A program made the position numbers and the translations under genes. A stretch of 64,000 bases of DNA from Piscinibacter sp047600445. GTDB lineage: Bacteria > Pseudomonadota > Gammaproteobacteria > Burkholderiales > Burkholderiaceae_C. The notes under the pieces are model-generated. The model was not told where the DNA came from, searched no databases, and worked only from the letters and a program-made list of their open reading frames with translations. Below are positions 27,143 through 38,376 of this stretch, piece by piece. Positions within the stretch are counted from its first letter, which is position 1. The number at the start of each line of letters is the position of its first letter. The stretch covers positions 1,550,001 through 1,614,000 of the forward strand of contig NZ_JASGKT010000002.1 in the NCBI RefSeq assembly GCF_047600445.1, given 5' to 3'.

Positions 27143-27152
27143 GGAGAGCGCC

Positions 27153-28439
27153 ATGAACCACTCCCTGAACGAGCAACTGATGGCCCGCAAGGCCGCCGCC
27201 ACCCCGCGCGGCGTCGGCGTGATGGGCACCTTCTTCGCCGAGCGCGCCGACAACGCCGAGCTGTGGGACGTCGAGGGCCGGCGCTTCATCGACTTCGCCG
27301 GCGGCATCGCGGTGATGAACAGCGGCCACGGCCACCCGAAGGTGGTCGCCGCGATCGAGGCGCAGCTCGCGAAGTTCACCCACACCTGCTACCAGGTCGT
27401 GCCCTACGAGAGCTACATCGCGCTGGCCGAGAAGCTCAACGCGCTGACGCCCGGCGCGCACGCGAAGAAGACGGCGCTGTTCTCCACCGGCGCCGAGGCG
27501 ATCGAGAACGCGATCAAGATCGCGCGCTCACACACCAGGCGCTCGGGCGTGATCGCCTTTTCCGGCGCCTTCCACGGCCGCAGCCTGTTCGCGGTGTCGC
27601 TGACCGGCAAGGTGGCGCCCTACAAGCTCGGCTTCGGGCCCTTCCCGCCCGAGATCTACCACGCGCCCTACCCCGACGCGCACACGCCACTGGCCGAGGT
27701 GAAGAAGGCGCTGGGCCACCTCTTCAAGGCGGACATCGAGCCGAGCCGCGTCGCGGCCATCGTGTTCGAGCCGGTGCAGGGCGAAGGCGGCTTCAACGTC
27801 ATCCAGGCCGAGGCGGTGCGATGGCTGCGCCAGCTCTGCGACGAGCACGGCATCGTGCTGATCGCCGACGAGATCCAGACCGGCTTCGGCCGCACCGGCC
27901 GCCTGTTCGCGATGGAGCATTTCGGTGCAATGGGTGTCACGCCCGACCTCATGACCATCGCCAAGAGCCTGGCCGGCGGCGTGCCGCTGTCGGCGGTGAC
28001 CGGCAAGGCCGAGATCATGGACGCGCCCGCGCCCGGTGGCCTGGGCGGCACCTACGCCGGCAACCCGCTGGCGATCGCCGCGGCGCACGCGATCATCGAC
28101 CTGATGCGCGACGAGCGGCTGCCCGAGCGCGGCGCGGCGCTGGGCGACCAGCTCAAGGCCGTGCTCGACGGCATGCGCCGCGAGGTGCCGCAGATCGCCG
28201 ACGTGCGCGGCCTCGGCGCGATGGTGGCGGTGCAGTTCGACCAGCCCGGCGGCGGCGCGCCCGACGCCGAGTTCACGAAGAAGGTGCAGGCCGAGGCGCT
28301 GCGGCGCGGGCTGATCCTGCTGAGCTGCGGCGTCGACGCGAACGTGCTGCGCTTCCTGTTCCCGCTGACGATCCAGCAGCCGGTGTTCGACGAGGCGATG
28401 GCCATTCTGCGCGACTCGCTGAAGGCTGCCGCCGCGTGA
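27153..28439 (+). CDS. gabT: 4-aminobutyrate:2-oxoglutarate aminotransferase
   Basis: A 428-residue class-III aminotransferase converting GABA to succinate semialdehyde. It has the N-terminal RGVGVMGTFFAERA, the STGAEAIENAIKIAR phosphate-binding turn, FEPVQGEGGFNV, D239 in IADEIQTGFGRTG and the PLP lysine K271 in IAKSLAGGVPLSAV, all characteristic of GabT. It completes the putrescine-to-succinate-semialdehyde route; a gabD partner is not in the window. The next gene starts at a GTG overlapping its stop (GTGA). Confidence 0.93.
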   Translation: MNHSLNEQLMARKAAATPRGVGVMGTFFAERADNAELWDVEGRRFIDFAGGIAVMNSGHGHPKVVAAIEAQLAKFTHTCYQVVPYESYIALAEKLNALTPGAHAKKTALFSTGAEAIENAIKIARSHTRRSGVIAFSGAFHGRSLFAVSLTGKVAPYKLGFGPFPPEIYHAPYPDAHTPLAEVKKALGHLFKADIEPSRVAAIVFEPVQGEGGFNVIQAEAVRWLRQLCDEHGIVLIADEIQTGFGRTGRLFAMEHFGAMGVTPDLMTIAKSLAGGVPLSAVTGKAEIMDAPAPGGLGGTYAGNPLAIAAAHAIIDLMRDERLPERGAALGDQLKAVLDGMRREVPQIADVRGLGAMVAVQFDQPGGGAPDAEFTKKVQAEALRRGLILLSCGVDANVLRFLFPLTIQQPVFDEAMAILRDSLKAAAA

Positions 28440-29716
28440 CCGGCGACGCCATCGACGCCCTGCGCGAGCGGCTCGCCGCGCAGGGCGTGCACACGCTCGT
28501 CGCGCAGTTCACCGACCTGCACGGCGTGGCCAAGGGCAAGCTGCTGCCGCTGGCGCAACTGCGCACGCTGGTCGAGACGGGCGCGGGCTTCTCGGGGCCG
28601 TCGATCGCCGGCACTGGCCTGCCGCGCATGGGGCCGCGCTCGGAGTACTACGGCCGCGGCGACCTCGCCAGCGCCTGCGCGCTGCCGTGGCTGCCGGGCC
28701 ATGCGCGCCTGGTCTGCGACGGCTTCGTCGCCGGCGTGCCCTTCGACGCCTGCCCGCGGCAGGTGCTGCGGCGCCAGGTCGCGCGCCTGGCCGAGCGCGG
28801 CTGGACGCTGCACACCGGCATCGAGCCGGAGTTCTTCCTGCTGCGGCGCACGGAGCGCGGCTACGCGCCGGCCGACGACCACGACCGCCTCGCCAAACCG
28901 TCCTACGACCTGAAGAGCCTGCCACGCCAGGCCGGTTTCCTGCACGAGCTGGCCACGGCGCTGGCGGCCTGCGGGCTGGAGGTGCTGCAGGCCGATCACG
29001 AAGACGCGCAAGGCCAGTACGAAGTCAACTTCCTGCACGCCGACGCGCTGGCGAGCGCCGACCGGCTGATGCTCTTCAAGCAGGCCGCGCACGCGCTGGC
29101 CGAGCGGCGCGGCATGGTGTTCTCGATGATGCCCAAGCCCTTCGCCGACCAGCCGGGCAGCGGCATGCATTTCCACGTGTCGCTCGAAGGCTGCGGCGAC
29201 GAGGCCGTGCCGTGGCACTTCATCGGCGGCGTGCTGGCGCATTCGGCCGGGCTCGCGGCGCTGGCCGCGCCGACGGTGAACTCGTACAAGCGCCTCGTCG
29301 TCGGCGAGTCGCTGTCGGGCACGAGCTGGGCGCCCGCGTTCGTCGCGCACGGCCCGAACAACCGCACGGCGCTGGTCCGCACGCTGCCCGGCCGCTTCGA
29401 ATGGCGCCTGCCGGACGCCTCGGCGAATCCCTACCTCGCCACGGCCGGGCTGATCGCCGCCGGGCTGGACGGCATCGCCCGGCGCAGCGATCCCGGCCCC
29501 GCCTGCCACGACGACCTGTTCGAGCAGCCCAGCGCCGCGCGCCTGCCGCGCAGCCTGGGCGAAGCCGTCGATGCGCTCGAAGCCGACGCGACGCTGTGCG
29601 AGGCGCTGGGCGCCACGCTGGCACGCGAGTTCATCGCCGCCAAGCGCGCCGAATGGACCGCCTACGCGCGCCACGTCGGCGACTGGGAACTGCGCCGCTA
29701 CGCCGAGCTGTTCTGA
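28436..29716 (+). CDS. Second glutamine-synthetase-family ligase (GlnT/GmaS-like, probable gamma-glutamyl-amine synthetase)
   Basis: A 426-residue GS-fold ligase distinct from puuA upstream. The N-terminal segment AQFTDLHGVAKGKLLPLAQL is followed by GAGFSGPSIAGTG and SEYYGRGDL, which recall the type-III glutamate-ammonia ligase (GlnT) and gamma-glutamylmethylamide synthetase groups. Catalytic pieces present are GIEPEFFLLRR, ADHEDAQGQYEVNF, GSGMHFHVSLE and NNRTALVR, so it looks active. The start is a GTG overlapping the gabT stop. It is followed 4 bp later by a DMT transporter. A gamma-glutamylation of some other amine is inferred; true glutamine synthesis is the alternative. Confidence 0.8.
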   Translation: MTGDAIDALRERLAAQGVHTLVAQFTDLHGVAKGKLLPLAQLRTLVETGAGFSGPSIAGTGLPRMGPRSEYYGRGDLASACALPWLPGHARLVCDGFVAGVPFDACPRQVLRRQVARLAERGWTLHTGIEPEFFLLRRTERGYAPADDHDRLAKPSYDLKSLPRQAGFLHELATALAACGLEVLQADHEDAQGQYEVNFLHADALASADRLMLFKQAAHALAERRGMVFSMMPKPFADQPGSGMHFHVSLEGCGDEAVPWHFIGGVLAHSAGLAALAAPTVNSYKRLVVGESLSGTSWAPAFVAHGPNNRTALVRTLPGRFEWRLPDASANPYLATAGLIAAGLDGIARRSDPGPACHDDLFEQPSAARLPRSLGEAVDALEADATLCEALGATLAREFIAAKRAEWTAYARHVGDWELRRYAELF

Positions 29717-30541
29717 CGCGATGGCACACCCCGTTCCCTGGCTGTCGTACCTGTGCCTGGCCTCCGGCATGGCGCTGGTGGGCAGCTACGTCGGCCTGTC
29801 GAAAGTGCTGGTGCTGGTGCTGCCGGTGTTCCTGCTGGCCTGGCTGCGCTTCGGCATCGCCGCCGTCGCGATGGCCGGCTGGGTGAAGCGCCAGCCGGGC
29901 GAGGCGCCGCTGAGCCGGCACGACCGCCGGCTGCTGTTCCTCGAGTCCTTCTTCGGAAACTTCCTGTTCTCGGTGTGCATGCTGTTCGGCGTGGCGCGCA
30001 CCTCGGCGCTGGCCTCCGGCGTGATCATGGCGGCGATCCCGGCGGTGGTGGCGATCCTGTCGCGCGTGCTGCTGAAGGAACGCATCGCGCCGCGCGTGGC
30101 CGTGGGCATCGCCTGCGCGGTGGGTGGCATCGCGCTGGTGTCCTTCGGCAAGCATGCCGGCGGTGACCTCGGCGGGCTGGTCGGCAACCTGCTGCTGCTC
30201 GGCGCGGTGACCTGCGAGGCGATCTACGTCGTGCTCGGCAAGAAGCTGGCGGCCAAGGTCTCTGCCAAGCGCATCAGCGCGCTGATCAACCTGTGGGGCC
30301 TGCTGCTGGTGACGCCGTTCGGGCTGTGGCAGGCGCTGGGCTTCGACTTCGCGAGCGTCGGCGCCGGCCACTGGTGGCTGCTGCTGTTCTACTCGCTGGC
30401 GGCCAGCATGGTCACCGTGTGGCTGTGGATGACCGGCCTGAAGCACGTGCCGGCCTCGCAGGCCGGCGTGTTCACGGTGATGCTGCCGGTGGCCGCGGCG
30501 GCCATCGGCGTGGCCTTCCTCGGCGAGCGCTTCACGCCGGC

Positions 30542-31564
<1,023 letters not shown>

Positions 31565-31620
31565 GCGGGGGAGTCTGCGGGCTGTCGGCGAGGCCCGCAT
31601 TGTCTCAGCCCCGCGCGGGC

Positions 31621-31962
31621 TCAGCGCCGGTTCCAGTAGCCGGGGCGCTCGCGCCAGCCCTGGCCCTGTCGCTGCCACTGGTGCGGCACCCAGCGGTAGC
31701 CGGGGCGCGGCGCCTCCCAGTGGCCGCCGACCCACACGTGGCGATTGGCGCGCCAGCTCCAGAAGCCGCCGATCCACAGCCAGCCCGGCGCCGGCGCGGC
31801 CGGCATGTATTCGACCTGCGGCGGCGGCGGCGCCACCGACACCGGCTCGCCGTAATAGCCGTAGGACCCGTAAGGCGCCGGCGCGACCACGCAGCCGGCC
31901 AGTGCGAGGCTCAGCGCGGCGGCCGCGCCCAGGGTGAAGAATCGGATCGAGGGCTTGCTCAT
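31621..31962 (-). CDS. YXWGXW-repeat lipoprotein
   Basis: A small 113-residue lipoprotein. The signal peptide MSKPSIRFFTLGAAAALSLALAGC ends in a lipobox (LAGC, Cys24). The mature part is Pro/Tyr-rich and then contains Trp-rich repeats: PGWLWIGGFWSWRANRHVWVGGHWEAPRPGYRWVPHQW, typical of the YXWGXW repeat family (BcpO-related) in betaproteobacteria. The protein is probably anchored to the outer membrane and its function is unknown. An unlinked minus-strand gene, 74 bp upstream of which lies the stop of an alpha/beta hydrolase. Confidence 0.85.
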   Translation of the reverse strand: MSKPSIRFFTLGAAAALSLALAGCVVAPAPYGSYGYYGEPVSVAPPPPQVEYMPAAPAPGWLWIGGFWSWRANRHVWVGGHWEAPRPGYRWVPHQWQRQGQGWRERPGYWNRR

Positions 31963-32036
31963 GGGGCGCTCCTTCGGAAAGGGTTCAGCCCCGAAACGCC
32001 AGGCCGCGCGCCGCCGTGCACGGCGGCTGCGCGGCT

Positions 32037-32945
32037 TTACCCGCGCGACACAGTCGTATCGGCGGCGCGCGCCGCCGCGCCGGCGATGCCCGCGACGAAG
32101 CGCGGCCACAGCGACTCGGGCAGGTCGTGGCCCATGCCGGCGATCACGTCGAGCGTCGCGTCGCGGATGCGCCGCGCCAGGTCTTGCCCGCAGGCCAGCG
32201 GCACGAGCGGATCGTCGGCGCCGTGGATCACGTGCGTGGGCGCGGCGATGCGCGCCAGCAGCGGCGTGCGGTCGCCGTCGGCGGCGATGGCCGCGAGCTG
32301 CCGCAGCACCGCGCCGGGGCGGTGCGAGCGCCGCATCCAGGCCTCGATGTGCTCGCGCCGCTGCGCTTCCGGCATCGGGTAGCCGGGGCCGGCGATCATG
32401 CCGTGCAGGCGCACCAGGTGCTCGGCCACGCTGGCCGGGTCGCCCGGATGGCGCGGCCGCGACAGCAGCGCCATGCGCATCTTCAGGCTCGGCTGCGGCA
32501 GGCTGCGCGCGCCGCTGGTGGTCATCATCAGCGTCAGGCTGCGCATGCGCAGCGGATGCCACACCGCGAGGTGCTGCGCCACCATGCCGCCCATCGACGC
32601 GGCGCACACGTGCGCGCTGTCCAGCCCGAGCGCCGCGATCAGCGCGGCGCAGTCGTCGGCCAGGTCGGCGAGCCGGTAGGGGCTGGCCACCGGCAGGCCG
32701 ACGGCGTGGCGCAGCGCGGCGGCGGCCAGGTTCGGCACGCCGAGGTGATCGAAGGGCTGCGACAGGCCGATGTCGCGGTTGTCGAAGCGGATGACACGGA
32801 AGCCGCGCGCCGCCAACTGGTCGACCAGGCCCTCGGGCCAGGCCACGAGCTGCATGCCCAGGCCCATGATCATCAGCAGCGGCTCGCCGCCGGCCGGCCC
32901 GCGCTCGTCGACCTCGAGGCGTATGCCGTTCGCGCCGATCTGCAT
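32037..32945 (-). CDS. Alpha/beta hydrolase
   Basis: A 302-residue alpha/beta-hydrolase fold enzyme. The nucleophile elbow is CAASMGGM with Ser117, the acid is in HGADDPLVP, and the histidine in GMGHDLPESLW. The oxyanion segment MIMGLGMQLVAWP and RFDNRDIGLSQ match the esterase/epoxide-hydrolase-like branch common in lipid metabolism. Its ATG follows the stop of the next hydrolase (32947) by one base, so the two are co-translated. The substrate is unknown; proximity to a wax-ester synthase suggests an acyl ester. Confidence 0.88.
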   Translation of the reverse strand: MQIGANGIRLEVDERGPAGGEPLLMIMGLGMQLVAWPEGLVDQLAARGFRVIRFDNRDIGLSQPFDHLGVPNLAAAALRHAVGLPVASPYRLADLADDCAALIAALGLDSAHVCAASMGGMVAQHLAVWHPLRMRSLTLMMTTSGARSLPQPSLKMRMALLSRPRHPGDPASVAEHLVRLHGMIAGPGYPMPEAQRREHIEAWMRRSHRPGAVLRQLAAIAADGDRTPLLARIAAPTHVIHGADDPLVPLACGQDLARRIRDATLDVIAGMGHDLPESLWPRFVAGIAGAAARAADTTVSRG

Positions 32946-32946
32946 C

Positions 32947-33750
32947 TCAGTGGCGCTGCGGCTGCTGCGGCGTGCGGAAGAACCAGCGCCGCGCGCCGCG
33001 CGCCTCGAAGGGTTTCCAGTGCCCGGCCGGCTGCGCGAGGCGGTCGGCCACCGCGTACAGCGCCAGCGGGTTCATGCCCATGCCCATGTGGCTGGCGTGC
33101 ACCTCGATGTTCTCGGCCTGCGCGCCGGGCGCGACCACGCTGCAGCGCCAGGCGACGATGCCGTCGCTGCGTGACCAGATCGAGGTGGTGGGCACCGGCG
33201 GCTCGCGGCGGATCTGCGCCAGCACCTTCGGGTCGTGCACCGACTGGCCGCTGACCAGCTCGAAGAAGCGCCACGCGTTGGTGGCGCGCGGATGGCCGGT
33301 GAAGGGCGTGCCCAGCGTGATCACGCAGCGCACGTGGTCGGGCAGTTCCTTGGCGAGTTCACGCGCGTACAGCCCGCCCAGGCTCCAGCCGATCAGGCTG
33401 AGCTTGCGCGAATGCGCGTTGAACAGCCGCCGCACGTCGTGCGTGCAGCGCTCCAGCACGCCCTGGCGCGGGCCGAAGTTGAAGCCCTGGCCCCAGGGGT
33501 GGGTGACGTAGCCGAGGCTGTCGAGAAAGCGCCGCAGCGGCCGCGTGGTGAAGTCGTTGGCGCCCAGGCCCGGCAGCACCAGCACCGGATGGCCGTCGCC
33601 GCGCGGCAGCCGGCGCAGCCAGGGCATCGCCGCGAGCAGCGCGGCGTACTCCCACGGCGCGCGGCCCTCCAGCGCGAGCAGCAGCGCATGGGGCGCGCGC
33701 AGATCCTCGAAATGAATGCCCGGGTGTTCGCTCGTCGGATCGGATTTCAC
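32947..33750 (-). CDS. Alpha/beta hydrolase (lipase-like)
   Basis: A 267-residue protein with a lipase-type core: VLVLPGLGANDFTTRPLRRFLDSLGY (oxyanion region, 56-81), the elbow SLIGWSLGGLYARELA with Ser123, VRCVITLGTPFTGHPRATN, and SDGIVAW/HASHMGMGMNPLAL near the C-terminus for acid and histidine. The pattern resembles PGAP1-like or triacylglycerol lipases and is cytoplasmic (no signal peptide). The start is probably the GTG at 33750. It is co-transcribed with the downstream hydrolase. A MITE-like element lies immediately upstream and separates it from the wax-ester synthase gene. Confidence 0.85.
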   Translation of the reverse strand: MKSDPTSEHPGIHFEDLRAPHALLLALEGRAPWEYAALLAAMPWLRRLPRGDGHPVLVLPGLGANDFTTRPLRRFLDSLGYVTHPWGQGFNFGPRQGVLERCTHDVRRLFNAHSRKLSLIGWSLGGLYARELAKELPDHVRCVITLGTPFTGHPRATNAWRFFELVSGQSVHDPKVLAQIRREPPVPTTSIWSRSDGIVAWRCSVVAPGAQAENIEVHASHMGMGMNPLALYAVADRLAQPAGHWKPFEARGARRWFFRTPQQPQRH

Positions 33751-33832
33751 CGGGGCATGTTAGCGGCTTGCCCGCTTCGCGGCTGGAGCGCTTGCCCTAG
33801 GGCCTGTTAACGCCATGAGATGGCTCGCGTGA

Positions 33833-33923
33833 CTCGGCAAACAGCCGCCAGCAAGGCGCGCGGCGCAGCCCATGCTGGGCGCCTGGGCAAGCCGTGCAAC
33901 GCGGCTGGCGGCTGTTTGCCGAG
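33833..33923. repeat. Internal arm 1 of the element (20-bp perfect stem)
   Basis: CTCGGCAAACAGCCGCCAGC at 33833-33852 pairs perfectly with 33904-33923. GTGA on the outer side also pairs with one bulge. The 51-nt loop holds a smaller hairpin around GCCCA-TGC-TGGGC. Confidence 0.85.
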
Positions 33924-33936
33924 ATCACCCGCAGGG

Positions 33937-34035
33937 CCGCTGCCTGGCTGGCCCCAGGGCGTCGTTGCTCGCTCGTTGCGTGCCACAGGCACGCGGCCTC
34001 GCTCACGCCTAGCCCTGGGGCCAGCCAGGCAGCGG
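33937..34035. repeat. Internal arm 2 of the element (24-bp perfect stem)
   Basis: The 24 bases at 33937-33960 (beginning CCGCTGCCTGGCTGG) pair perfectly with 34012-34035. The loop contains a 7-bp perfect hairpin GCGTGCC-ACA-GGCACGC. The arm touches the right terminal repeat directly. Confidence 0.85.
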
Positions 34036-34054
34036 CGCGAGCCCTCTCATGGCG

Positions 34055-35593
34055 TTAACAGGCCCTAGGCTTGCGCGTCGCCTTGGCGACAGGCTTGGCC
34101 TTGGATTTGATGGTGGGTTCGGCGGCCGGCGCCGCCGCCGGCAGGCCCTTGAACTCCTCGAACGCCGTCTCGATGTGCGCGGCGAACTCGGCCACCTCGG
34201 GCATCGCGTCGGCGCAGGCGATGATGCCCAGGTCGAGCTGCTGGTCGTAGGTCTGCACGGTGACGTTCAGCGCCACGCCGTGCACGACGATGGACACCGG
34301 GTAGTTGGCGAGCATGCGCGCGCCGGCCAGGTACAGCGGCACCGTCGGGCCGGGCACGTTGGAGACCACCAGGTTGGCCAGCGGCGGAACGCGGTCGGCC
34401 AGCCCGGCGCGGCCGTAGACCGCCGTCAGCGCCTCCATCAGCCAGGGCACACCCATCGACGGGAAGTCGGTCGGCAGCAGGTTCTTGATGCCGACTAGCG
34501 TGGCCTTCATCGAGGCGCTGGCCGCCAGCACGTGCGCCAGCCGCGCCGCCGGGTCGGCCAGGTGCGTGCCCAGGCTCATCTGCGTCATCGAGGCCTGGTT
34601 GTTGGCGGCGGCGTCGCCGCGTTCGCGCAGCGAGATCGGCACCGCGGCCAGCAGCGACTTGCGCGGCAGCGGCCCGTGCTTGGCGAAGTGGCGCCGCAGC
34701 GCGCCGCCGATGACGAACAGCAGCGCGTCGTTCAGGCTCGCGCCGTGGCGGCGCCGCACCGTGTTCAGCTCGGCCAGCGGCAGGCTGACGCCGGCGAAGG
34801 CGCGCGTGTCGGAGATGGTGGTGTTCAGCCGCGTGCGCGGCGCGAGGCCGAGGTTGCCGACGCGCTTCTTCGGCGCCGCGCCGCCGCCGATGCGCGCCCA
34901 CAGCGCCGCGGCGGTCTCGCCCAGCGCGCCGCCGGCGCTGCGCGCGGCCACCTGCGACACCGCGCCCACCGCCGCCGGCAGCGCCTTGACGAGGCTGCCG
35001 AGCTGCTCCAGTTGATGCGACAGCGCGCCGCGCAGCATCTCGGTGGTGCCGAGCCGGCCCTTGCGGCGGCGCGGCAGCTTCTTCGTCTCGATCTCGCGCG
35101 GCTGCGGGCCGAGGTCGAGGATGACCTGCGCCAGCGCCACCGCGGCCTGGCCGTCCACCGCCGCGTGGTGGAGCTGCGAATAGACGGCGACGCGCTTCTC
35201 GCCTTCCGGCCCCGGCGCGAGGCCGTCGAAGACGTGGAACTTCCACAGCGGCCGGCTGCGGTCGAGCAGCACCGGGTGCAGCTCGCCGATCTTGCGTTCC
35301 AGCTCGGCCTGGCCGCTGCCCGCGGGCATGCGGATGGCGACGATGTGCTCGTCGAGGTCGGGCTGCGCATCGACCCAGGCCGGCGCGGCCAGGTTCAGCG
35401 GCATCCACGCCAGCTTGCGGCACAGCGCGGGCAGCAGCGGCAGCCGTGCCGCGATGTGCGCGCGCAGCTCGGCGGCGAAGTCACCGCGGTGGTTGCGCGG
35501 CAGCTCGTACAGGCTCAGCGCGCCGACGTGCATCGGCATCTCCGCGGTTTCCAGGTACAGGAAACTCGCATCCAGGCCGGACAGCTGTTGCAT
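34055..35593 (-). CDS. Wax-ester synthase/diacylglycerol acyltransferase (WS/DGAT)
   Basis: A 512-residue acyltransferase that esterifies fatty alcohols or diacylglycerol with acyl-CoA to make storage lipid. The active-site motif HHAAVDG (142-148) sits in the N-terminal domain, which starts LSGLDASFLYLETAEMPMHVG. The C-terminal domain has the conserved NVPGP loop (LVVSNVPGPTVPLYLAG) and VTVQTYDQQLDLGIIACADA. The Lys/Ala/Pro-rich tail ends in PRAC-stop, and those last four codons plus TAA are the terminal repeat of the adjacent mobile element, so the original C-terminus has been altered. The start is the ATG at 35593. Activity should survive because the domains are complete. Confidence 0.9.
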   Translation of the reverse strand: MQQLSGLDASFLYLETAEMPMHVGALSLYELPRNHRGDFAAELRAHIAARLPLLPALCRKLAWMPLNLAAPAWVDAQPDLDEHIVAIRMPAGSGQAELERKIGELHPVLLDRSRPLWKFHVFDGLAPGPEGEKRVAVYSQLHHAAVDGQAAVALAQVILDLGPQPREIETKKLPRRRKGRLGTTEMLRGALSHQLEQLGSLVKALPAAVGAVSQVAARSAGGALGETAAALWARIGGGAAPKKRVGNLGLAPRTRLNTTISDTRAFAGVSLPLAELNTVRRRHGASLNDALLFVIGGALRRHFAKHGPLPRKSLLAAVPISLRERGDAAANNQASMTQMSLGTHLADPAARLAHVLAASASMKATLVGIKNLLPTDFPSMGVPWLMEALTAVYGRAGLADRVPPLANLVVSNVPGPTVPLYLAGARMLANYPVSIVVHGVALNVTVQTYDQQLDLGIIACADAMPEVAEFAAHIETAFEEFKGLPAAAPAAEPTIKSKAKPVAKATRKPRAC

Positions 35594-35677
35594 GCTTGGC
35601 TCTTTCGTCGCTCGGGGTCGCGGCATGCTAGCCGCACCCACCGCGCGCGGCGCCGAGGGAAAGCCCGCTGCGCGGCG

Positions 35678-36558
35678 CTACGGCCCGCGTTCGCGCAAGG
35701 CCAGCAGCTCGTTGCCGGCCAGCGCCGCCAGCACCAGCGCGCCGCCGCTGATCACCGTGGGGCCGGGCGTCTCGCCGGCGCCCAGCCAGGCCCACAGCAC
35801 GCCGAAGATCACTTCGAGCAGGCCGAGCAGCGAGATCTCCGGCGCCGGCAGCACGCGCGCCACCATCACCGCGAGCAGGCAGGGAATCGCCAGTTGCACC
35901 ACGCCGAGCAGCGCGAGCAGGCCCAGGTCGCGCCCGGTGGCGGCGAAGGGCAGCGCCGGCAGCAGCGTGGCGGCGGCCGACAGCACGGCGCCGATCAGCA
36001 CCGCCGGCAGCATGTCCTGCGCCGCCGCGCCGCGGTTGTGCTGCATCAGTGTCCAGTTCGCCGCCGCCGCCAGCGGCACCGCCAGGCCGACGGCCATGCC
36101 CAGCAGGTTGCGCGCGTCGGCGCCGCTGAGTTCGCGGGCGTACATCCAGACGATGCCGGCGCCGGCCAGGACGATGGCGCCCCAGGTGCGCGCGGCCAGC
36201 CGGTGGCCGAGCACGAAGCGCGACGCCAGCGCGGTGATCAGCGGCGTCAGCGCGATCAGCACCAGCACGTTGGCCACCGTGGTCAGCGTCAACGCCAGCA
36301 TGAAGGCGACGTACATCACCGCCCAGCACAGGCCCGACAGCCACAGCGTGCGGCCGCCCCCGCGCAGCGAGCGCAGCAGCGCCGCCGGCCCGCGCAGCGC
36401 GCCGAGCAGCAGCGCCATCGCGGCGGCGTTGAAGAAGCTGCGCCAGAACGTGACCTCGAAACCGCGCGCCGCCTCGATGTGGCGCGACACCACGCCGGCG
36501 ATGCTCCACATCAGCGTCGCGGCGATCATCGTCAGCACCGCGCGGCGGTGCGTCATCG

Positions 36559-36562
<4 letters not shown>
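35678..36562 (-). CDS. DMT-superfamily transporter (EamA)
   Basis: A 294-residue inner-membrane protein with ten predicted helices in two EamA repeats. Segments such as VLVLIALTPLITALASRFVLGHRLAARTW and PEISLLGLLEVIFGVLWAWLGAGETP are typical of this family. Its ATG overlaps the typA stop (ATGA), which ties it to the ribosome-biogenesis operon, although no functional link is known. It is not close to the transporter at 29721. Substrate unknown. Confidence 0.87.

Positions 36563-38372
<1,810 letters not shown>

Positions 38373-38376
<4 letters not shown>

Larger units (their letters stand above)
33796..34069. mobile_element. MITE-like element with 34-bp terminal inverted repeats and CTTGC flanking repeats
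   Basis: The 274-bp element has no coding capacity that resembles a protein. The left end (33796-33829) and right end (34036-34069) are inverted repeats of 34 bp with a single mismatch; both begin CCTAGGGCCTGTTAACGCC. CTTGC stands directly outside both ends (33791-33795 and 34070-34074), as expected for a 5-bp target-site duplication. Inside are two further perfect inverted repeats (20 bp and 24 bp), so each strand can fold into a three-arm, cloverleaf-like structure. No transposase lies nearby, so movement would need one in trans. It fills the otherwise gene-free 33751-34054 gap. The right end supplies the stop codon of the wax-ester synthase gene. Confidence 0.8.

Noticed and set aside
33797..34068. 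Short open frames within the element (for example 33820-34068 and 33797-34006)
   Set aside because: They arise from palindromic GC-rich sequence, have no ribosome-binding sites and mirror one another across the inverted repeats.
33796..34069. Integron attC site or Tn3-type TIME
   Set aside because: The termini contain GTTAAC but not the RYYYAAC/GTTRRRY pair of attC, and the ends do not begin with the GGGG-type Tn3 repeat.
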